A stretch of 64,000 nt of DNA, taken from Mesorhizobium sp. M4B.F.Ca.ET.203.01.1.1. GTDB lineage: Bacteria; Pseudomonadota; Alphaproteobacteria; Rhizobiales; Rhizobiaceae. Shown here one piece after another: positions 58,271-64,000 of this stretch. Below the pieces are notes generated by a model that ran no database searches, was not told the origin of the DNA, and saw only the letters and a list, made by a program, of their open reading frames with translations. The translations under genes were made by a program, and so were the position numbers. The stretch spans positions 661,914 through 725,913 of the forward strand of contig NZ_SRUO01000002.1 of assembly GCF_004791025.1 (NCBI RefSeq). The letters run 5' to 3'. Position 1 is the stretch's first letter, and every line of letters begins with the position of its first letter.

Positions 58271-59194
58271 TTAACTTGCGAAGCGACGTTTGATGCGATC
58301 GACCATCGCTCGTACTGGGGCGGATGCGCGCCAGGTCGTGCTGGAGGTCATGGCGGCCACGCGGGCCTCCGCGTCCAGGCTTGCCTTCCGCATGCGTTCA
58401 ATCTCGTCGACCAACTGCGAATTGTCAGAGCGCAGGCGCTCCAGTTCGGCATGGATTTTGGGCGAGTGCACGCTGGCTATATGAGACCATAGCTGTCGTT
58501 GTGATCGGTCCAGGTAAGTCTCCCGGTCCAATGCGTGGGGCTGGAGCTGATCCCGGACTGCAGACGCAAGCCTGCCGAGGCCCATCACGGCTACGGTGTC
58601 TGGAAGGAATACAGTCGCGTGAGTGGTGCCGAGATGATCAAGAAAGCGCTCCGCATTGACAATCGCGTCGGCGATCAGGTTGGCGTCGTGCAAGCAAACG
58701 ATGCAATTCGGTTCCATGAGTGGCAAAACGCCGACAAAGTCCGAAAAACAGGCCTTATCGGTATGCTCTCCGTCAATTAGCGCAAGCGTGGCCTTGGGGT
58801 CGATCGCCTCGGGACGCACATCGGAGACGTCACTATCTATCGTGGTCAGTTTGGCCATTGCAGCGGGCGGAAGCAAATCCGAGAGCATGGCGACCATTCG
58901 GGCCGCCGAGTTTTCTGGGTAGTGAAAGACCTGGGCGCGCTCGTCTGGCTGGGCCGCAGGCCGCGGATCGACTGATACCGCGACTTCGCAGGCCGGATCG
59001 ATCAGGTGCGGGAACAGGCTGCCGCCGAGATGTGAGCCAACCTCAAGGTAAACATAACGGCCGAACACCGATCGAGCGAAGTTCTGCACCCGCAGGAAAC
59101 TCGTGCGGTCACTGAGGGTGGTCTCAGTCTTGACCTGGAAAACGGCAATGTCGAGCGTTTCGATCATGCCCATCGCTTGATCGGCGGTTGGCAT
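58271..59194 (-). CDS. SAM methyltransferase-like protein with C-terminal coiled coil
   Basis: This 307-residue protein has a Rossmann methyltransferase-like domain at the N-terminus (YVYLEVGSHLGGSLFPHLI at 48-66, LALIDGEHTDKACFSDFVG) similar to CmcI/Methyltransf_24 proteins. A coiled coil follows (HAELERLRSDNSQLVDEIER), and the tail has SSTTWRASAPVRAMVDRIK. The tail matches STSWRLTRPLRAI in the 1493-residue protein, a motif that often ends coiled coils in glycan enzymes. ATG 59194 has GGAG about 9 bases upstream; ATG 59260 is less likely. It is divergent from the TylF-like gene across 148 bases. Confidence 0.8.
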   Translation of the reverse strand: MPTADQAMGMIETLDIAVFQVKTETTLSDRTSFLRVQNFARSVFGRYVYLEVGSHLGGSLFPHLIDPACEVAVSVDPRPAAQPDERAQVFHYPENSAARMVAMLSDLLPPAAMAKLTTIDSDVSDVRPEAIDPKATLALIDGEHTDKACFSDFVGVLPLMEPNCIVCLHDANLIADAIVNAERFLDHLGTTHATVFLPDTVAVMGLGRLASAVRDQLQPHALDRETYLDRSQRQLWSHIASVHSPKIHAELERLRSDNSQLVDEIERMRKASLDAEARVAAMTSSTTWRASAPVRAMVDRIKRRFAS

Positions 59195-59342
59195 TGGGGT
59201 GGCTCCGTTTAGCAATGGGTTGCGGCTGGCTTGCACAGCGCTGTTGGTTGGCCGTCGCAAAGTGATTGTTCAGTTGCACTTCGGCTGGATATCCGCAACA
59301 GCATATTCCGATTCGAAACCGAAGTGGCTTGAAAGGTCGATT

Positions 59343-60101
59343 GTGAACCGTCTCTATACAGATCTCCTCATCAAGATCATTGCCAATACCATCTACAGCT
59401 CCGGTTCGCAGGTGATTGACCCCTCGAAGGTGGGAGAGTCGACCCCCTTTAATCGCGAGGATCGCCTCCTGGGTCGCGATTGGCCGACAATTGCTCATTC
59501 TATGGCGGGTGTGAAACGTTTGACGAACGTGCGTGACCTCGTCCAGCGAGCCATTAATGAGAACGTGCCTGGGGATTTCATTGAGACCGGCGTTTGGCGC
59601 GGTGGCTGCAGCATCCTCATGAGGGGAGTACTGGCCGCCAATGAGGTAAAAGACAGGAAGGTTTATGTCGCCGACTCATTCGACGGTCTGCCGCCGCCGG
59701 ACGCCGAGAATTTTCCTGCCGACCAGGGAGACAGACTACACGAATATCGCCAGTTGGCGATTGATCAGGCTCAGGTTGAATCCAACTTTGCTGCCTATGA
59801 CCTTTTGGACGATCAGGTGATCTTCGTCAAAGGCTTGTTCGGGGATACCTTGCCTGACTTGAAAGCCGGTCCATTCGCCCTCATCCGGCTGGACGGCGAT
59901 ATGTATGAGTCGACGATGGACAGCCTTGAAGCGCTTTATCCAAGGCTGTCGCCCGGCGGCTTTGCGATCATCGACGATCTTGCGCATCTGCCATGCCTGC
60001 AGGCGGTCGAGGATTACCGCGCACGTAACCGCATCAAAGCTAAGATACACGAGATAGACTGGACCGGCGGTTGGTGGCAAAAGCCGATTGCCCACAGCTG
60101 A
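59343..60101 (+). CDS. TylF/MycF-family O-methyltransferase
   Basis: This 252-residue enzyme belongs to the macrocin O-methyltransferase family, which methylates hydroxyls of deoxysugars, sometimes on polysaccharides. It has VPGDFIETGVWRGGCSILMR (SAM site), VYVADSFDGLPPPDAE, IRLDGDMYESTMDSLEALYP (metal/substrate acidic residues) and GGFAIIDDLAHLP. GTG 59343 has AAAGG 6 bases upstream and gives the family length; upstream in-frame codons are unsupported. It precedes the 892-residue multi-domain gene by 14 bases. Confidence 0.88.
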   Translation: MNRLYTDLLIKIIANTIYSSGSQVIDPSKVGESTPFNREDRLLGRDWPTIAHSMAGVKRLTNVRDLVQRAINENVPGDFIETGVWRGGCSILMRGVLAANEVKDRKVYVADSFDGLPPPDAENFPADQGDRLHEYRQLAIDQAQVESNFAAYDLLDDQVIFVKGLFGDTLPDLKAGPFALIRLDGDMYESTMDSLEALYPRLSPGGFAIIDDLAHLPCLQAVEDYRARNRIKAKIHEIDWTGGWWQKPIAHS

Positions 60102-60115
60102 CCCATGGAATCGCG

Positions 60116-62794
60116 ATGAAACCGAATCACGTGTCCATCGTTGTTGTCGCTTACAACATCGCCCGAGAACTGCCCCGGACCCTGCTTTCGCTGGCAACGC
60201 CCTATCAGCAAGGCGTGACGACGGACGACTACGAGATCATTGTCGTCGACAACGGATCATCACCAGCCGTTCGCGGGAGTCTGGTCGCGGAATATGGGCC
60301 GAATTTTCGCCTGCTGCGCATCGATGACGCATCACCCTCGCCTGTGGCTGCCGTCAACCGCGGGATACAGGAGGCCAAAGGCGACAAGATCGGGGTGATG
60401 ATCGACGGCGCGCGGATCGTGACGCCCGGTTTGGTGCATTTCGCGCGCATCGGCCTGGACATGGCACCGATGGCAGTAGTGGCTGCGCCTGGCTGGTATC
60501 TTGGAAGCGATATCCAAGCCAATGCGCCTGCGAATGGTTATACAAAGGCCATCGAGGATTCGCTTTTGCAATCCATCCTATGGCCGGAAGATGGGTATCG
60601 GTTGTTCGAGATCGGGACGATGGATGAGTCGTCGGTCGATCCGTGGTTCTCACCGATACACGAAGCGAATGTCCTCTTCATGAGCCGGGAGGGTTGGCAG
60701 GCGATCGACGGCATGGACGAGCGCTTCAGCTGTCCGGGCGGCGGCCTGGTCAACCTCGACACGCTCGAACGTGCGATGAAGCTGTCGCAAGCACAGCTCA
60801 TCCTCACTCTGGGAGAGGCTACATTTCACCAACTGCATGGCGGGGTGTCCACCAACGCAAGCGTCGAGCGGCAGCGCAAGAACTGGATCGTCTGGAAGGC
60901 TGAAAGGGATGCATTGAGGGGGACAGGCGAGTTTACTTTTCACACCCCCTCGGCATTCGTGGGCTCGCTGCCTTCATCGCTTCTGCCGCACCTTGCCCGG
61001 GCGACAATTGCAAACCCATTCAGGGTCGCTCCAGCCACCGCCGCGGGCTTTAGGGCGCAGTTGAAGCCCCCAGAAGAACGCGTGCCGACGAACCGGACAG
61101 CGGCGACGCTGGTTGAGTTGGCCAAGGGTCAGTTTCAGTCGGGGCATTACCAGACGGCGGCAGACATCCTTCGCATGGCAAGCACGCATGCACCAGCCGA
61201 GCTTGCGGCGTCGCGACTTCTTTCTTCTGCCGGCATTCTTGCCCGACACAATCCAGTTCGAAACGCCGCCTATTTTACTGGGATCGGTGATGCGTACTTT
61301 GCCATCGGCGACAACGAAACGGCAGAAGTCCAATACCGCAAAGCATTAGACCTCAACCCTGATACTGTGGGGGCCCATGTCGGCCTGGCCAACACACGGA
61401 TGTCCGGGCCTTTCTACTACGACTGGCTGGAGCGTCTTTACTCGGAGCTAGAACCCGCGGTCGTGGTGGAGATAGGCGTCTGTGACGGCGTATCGCTCTC
61501 CAAGATCAAGGCTCCGGCTCTTGCAATCGGGATCGATCCCAATCCACGCGCCACGGTAGCACTCAGCACAGAAACGCACATTTTTCCTGAGACGAGTGAC
61601 GCCTTTTTTGATCGCGGCGGAGCGGATGTCTTGCTAGCCGGCCGCCCGGTGGGTGTAGGGTTCATTGACGGTCTTCACACTTTCGACCAGGCATTGCGCG
61701 ATTTTGCGAACCTCGAACACTACTGCGACATTGGCTCGGTTTTGCTCGTGCACGACACTGTTCCCCTGGACGACACGACGCAAAAGGTTCCGCCGACAAC
61801 GCAATTCCACACCGGCGATGTCTGGAAAATGGTTCCGGCACTCAAGGCGCTTCGCACTGATCTCGACGTGTTTACCATTGCAACGCCTTGGACTGGGCTC
61901 ACCGTCGTATCCGGCTTTGGCAAGCGTAGATACGATCCTTCGTGGATTGTCCAAGCGGAAGAACGCTTTGCAAACATGGAATTTACCGAGATCGCGGCAA
62001 ATCTTGGGGAAGCGCTTTGCCTGGTTGCAAACGAATGGGAGCCGGTTTTTGCGCGGCTCAGGACCAACCTCGTTGATAAGGGGAGGAGACAGCCACAATC
62101 AGAGCAACTGGCGGTGGCAAAGTCCGACGCCAAGGAGGCTACGATGGGCGGGTTCTTGCATCAGTACTTTTTGAACAACAACGGCAAAGAGATCTACAAA
62201 TGGCTGCACTATTTCGAGGTTTATGAACGTCACTTCGAAAGGTTCAGAGATCGAAGGCCGGTCGTCGTTGAAGTCGGCGTCTACAAGGGAGGATCGCTTG
62301 AGATGTGGCGAGCCTATTTCGGCGAGGGCGCGCGAATTATTGGAATCGATATCGATCCTGCATGCAAGGCGCACGAGTCGCAAGGGGTGGAGGTCTTCGT
62401 TGGAAGCCAGGATGACACTCAACTCCTCGATCGGATCGTCGAGAAGTATGGTCCCATCGACATCGTCATCGATGACGGCAGTCACATGATGGACCATGTC
62501 ATCGCGACATTTGAGCATCTCTACCATCATGTGCAGCCGAACGGCGTTTACTTCGTCGAGGACACGCATACGAGCTATTGGGAGGACTATGGCGGCGGGC
62601 TCCGCAAGCCGGGGTCGTTCATGGAATTTGCCAAGGGAAAGCTCGACGAAATCAACGCTCATCACGCTCGTGGCGCGTTGCCGGCGAACGCCTTCACCCA
62701 TGCAACAGACTCAATCTGTGTCTATGACAGTATTGTCGTCTTTGAAAAGCGGCCGCAGGGCAAACGTCAGTCTCTCATGACAGGACAGGGGTAG
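60116..62794 (+). CDS. Multidomain GT2 - TPR - methyltransferase - methyltransferase protein
   Basis: This 892-residue protein begins with a GT2 domain (VSIVVVAYNIARELPRTLLS, IIVVDNGSSPAV, residues ~5-280). TPR-like repeats follow (YFTGIGDAYFAIGDNETAEV, AEVQYRKALDLNPDTVGAH, ~335-425), then a methyltransferase-like domain (VVVEIGVCDGVSLSKI, VGFIDGLHTFDQALRDF, ~430-610). The C-terminal CmcI-like methyltransferase (VVVEVGVYKGGSLEMWRAYF, IDIVIDDGSHMMDHVIATF, FVEDTHTSYWEDYGGGL, ~675-890) is clearly related to the N-terminal domain of the 1493-residue protein. It may add a sugar and a methyl cap to one chain. ATG 60116 gives the family start. Confidence 0.9.
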   Translation: MKPNHVSIVVVAYNIARELPRTLLSLATPYQQGVTTDDYEIIVVDNGSSPAVRGSLVAEYGPNFRLLRIDDASPSPVAAVNRGIQEAKGDKIGVMIDGARIVTPGLVHFARIGLDMAPMAVVAAPGWYLGSDIQANAPANGYTKAIEDSLLQSILWPEDGYRLFEIGTMDESSVDPWFSPIHEANVLFMSREGWQAIDGMDERFSCPGGGLVNLDTLERAMKLSQAQLILTLGEATFHQLHGGVSTNASVERQRKNWIVWKAERDALRGTGEFTFHTPSAFVGSLPSSLLPHLARATIANPFRVAPATAAGFRAQLKPPEERVPTNRTAATLVELAKGQFQSGHYQTAADILRMASTHAPAELAASRLLSSAGILARHNPVRNAAYFTGIGDAYFAIGDNETAEVQYRKALDLNPDTVGAHVGLANTRMSGPFYYDWLERLYSELEPAVVVEIGVCDGVSLSKIKAPALAIGIDPNPRATVALSTETHIFPETSDAFFDRGGADVLLAGRPVGVGFIDGLHTFDQALRDFANLEHYCDIGSVLLVHDTVPLDDTTQKVPPTTQFHTGDVWKMVPALKALRTDLDVFTIATPWTGLTVVSGFGKRRYDPSWIVQAEERFANMEFTEIAANLGEALCLVANEWEPVFARLRTNLVDKGRRQPQSEQLAVAKSDAKEATMGGFLHQYFLNNNGKEIYKWLHYFEVYERHFERFRDRRPVVVEVGVYKGGSLEMWRAYFGEGARIIGIDIDPACKAHESQGVEVFVGSQDDTQLLDRIVEKYGPIDIVIDDGSHMMDHVIATFEHLYHHVQPNGVYFVEDTHTSYWEDYGGGLRKPGSFMEFAKGKLDEINAHHARGALPANAFTHATDSICVYDSIVVFEKRPQGKRQSLMTGQG

Positions 62795-63490
62795 ATCGAG
62801 TTCCGGCCATGCTGGTGTTCCCTCGGTTCTCACACCGCCAAGCCAATTTATCGGTTCTGGCTTCGGGTTTTCGAGAGTCACTTCCCGAGAGCGCGAGGTT
62901 AGGACTTCTCATACCGCCGCCGAAGCCGCCCGTCCTCTGCCGATCGCCCAGATGAAGCCGACGATTCGCGCGCGACCAATTTCAATCTCTCCTGCGAGCC
63001 CAAAGAAGGATCTTTCGGTTGAGGTCACAAAAGTTGCAAGGACTGAAACTTCTTTGTCAATTGCGCGCAGCATGGTTTGGCTGCTTTCAGCAGCGGCAGC
63101 GTGCGAATTGGATTCACCGAGCGCGATCTGGCGACTCTTGGCAATTTCAAGTTCGATCGAGCCGACCTGCTCGCCCAGTTTCGTCAAAGAGGCGGCATTG
63201 CCCCCTAGAATTTCGGTATTTGATTGCAACATCATCAGAAGCGCCGTTGGTTCTGGCGAATCTGCCGTCCATGCAGCTCCTTTACGATGTGAAACCATCT
63301 CCGGCGCGAATGCGAGAGACCAATCTCTAGGAGGCGCTCGCGGGCCGTGCGGGCAGTTGCGGGCGTTGTTTGAAGCGAATGAGATCAACCGCGTTGTAGA
63401 TGAGGCTTAGTTGATCTTCCGGTATCCCCCTCGAAGGCACTTAAGCCTACACGCTTCGCCTAAAGTACCTTTGCTCCGCAGCGGTTCCAA
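62795..63490. other. Degenerate region at the end of the polysaccharide island
   Basis: A minus-strand open frame (62909-63298) encodes a coiled-coil-like segment (KLGEQVGSIELEIAKSRQIA), with RAASAAV at its end. It could be the tail of a lost glycan gene, but it has no clear start or family. The region otherwise contains only short frames. Confidence 0.4.
63330..63416 (-). pseudogene. Possible glycosyltransferase family 4 fragment
   Basis: The minus strand reads EDQLSLIYNAVDLIRFKQRP before a stop. VIYNAVDLxRF is a typical GT4 motif just before the nucleotide-sugar domain. No further domain sequence can be followed, so this is a remnant at best. Confidence 0.4.
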
Positions 63491-63492
63491 AC

Positions 63493-63690
63493 GTGGCGGG
63501 ACCTATTGAACTGGAAATTCAACTCGACCACGCCGCCCGAGCGAGAAAAATGGCCGCCGTCGAAAGCTATTCCCCGCTCGCCGATGAGGCCCATCGGACA
63601 CTCGATCGGGACCCGCAATGTCTCGACAGAGAACGCCTCATTGCCAGCATTTTGATTGGGAGGGCTTATGGGGACCAGAATGGGAACTGA
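63493..63690 (+). CDS. Small hypothetical ORF
   Basis: A 65-codon frame starts at GTG 63493 with MAGPIELEIQLDHAARARKM. It has no recognisable motif, and ribosome-site evidence is poor. It may be a chance ORF in degenerate DNA. Confidence 0.22.
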   Translation: MAGPIELEIQLDHAARARKMAAVESYSPLADEAHRTLDRDPQCLDRERLIASILIGRAYGDQNGN

Positions 63691-64000
63691 TTGGACAATG
63701 CACAGCCCATTGCCAGGCGCCTGAAGTTGGAAGGTACTCGCGTCTTGCGCGCGGGACGATCAAGCCGGAAGTGGCGCCTTAACCACACGCACATCTAAAA
63801 AACCTCTGGCGATGCCCCCGACTCCGCGCTATGCGATAGGGGGCGGCGGGATTGAAGATTTGGCACTCTAACAGTAAGCGATGTCCCGACGGCACCTTTC
63901 GGTGATCGGCGTGAAGGACGATGTTCGGAGCCTTTGAGGGCTTCGACACATGACGATTTCAGAGCTTACGCTTAAATCCAGCGATCACGAGCCCGCGCGC
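63691..64000. other. Terminal stretch, possibly holding the start of a next gene
   Basis: Most of these 310 bases show nothing recognisable. ATG 63950 with GAGGG upstream opens a frame MTISELTLKSSDHEPAR that runs off the window edge. It could be the start of another island gene, but 17 codons cannot show a family. Confidence 0.3.

Overview
The window looks like chromosome of a GC-rich alphaproteobacterium of the order Hyphomicrobiales, most like Mesorhizobium or a close relative. The signs are a CcrM-type GANTC methyltransferase, an alphaproteobacterial LexA box (GTTC-N7-GTTC), a bacterial-type ppdK, a BioY biotin transporter, and IS3, IS30 and IS481 copies of the kind common in rhizobia. The assignment comes from protein resemblance and composition only; no rRNA or species marker is present.

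Positions 1-15180 are ordinary core genome: an M16 peptidase (cut by the window edge) next to thrC, a lipoprotein, two HAD hydrolases, ccrM, mutY, a DUF721/DciA-like gene, a DsbA-like thiol oxidoreductase, smc, an FAD oxidoreductase, a class III aminotransferase and tRNA-Gln(TTG). A VOC-family gene under a predicted LexA box follows at 15338-15682.

Positions 15715-18850 hold a decaying nucleotide-sugar block on the minus strand: an intact phosphomannomutase, a manC broken by one frameshift, and an N-terminal scrap of a GDP-mannose 4,6-dehydratase with an in-frame stop. Core genes then resume up to 29486: ppdK, a GT9 transferase, a polysaccharide deacetylase, DUF427 and DUF1499 genes, an acyl-CoA synthetase, an MBL hydrolase, and bioY with a clear intrinsic terminator.

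Just past the bioY terminator the character changes. There are remnants of an excisionase-like gene and of an integrase N-terminus, lower GC, IS debris, and then a surface-polysaccharide island that runs to the end of the window. It has a plus-strand block and a minus-strand block. The plus-strand block (32691-45860) has two glycosyltransferases, the dTDP-L-rhamnose operon rfbA-rfbC-rfbB-rfbD, a 1493-residue methyltransferase/WbsX/GT4/GT2 fusion, an epimerase and a sulfotransferase-like protein. The minus-strand block (50979-57596) has the ABC exporter wzm-wzt, a DegT aminotransferase, a GtrB-like transferase, a bifunctional WxcM-type isomerase/acetyltransferase, gtrA and a GtrII-like membrane glucosyltransferase. 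Methyltransferases are numerous, including an 892-residue GT2/TPR/methyltransferase/methyltransferase protein at 60116-62794.

Together these genes suggest an ABC-transporter-dependent O-polysaccharide. It would contain rhamnose and probably a 3-acetamido-3,6-dideoxyhexose made from the same dTDP-4-keto-6-deoxyglucose, with methyl, acyl and lipid-linked glucosyl decoration. IS elements and gene fragments between the blocks show that the island has been repeatedly reshuffled. The large multi-domain enzymes are the most interesting part of the window.
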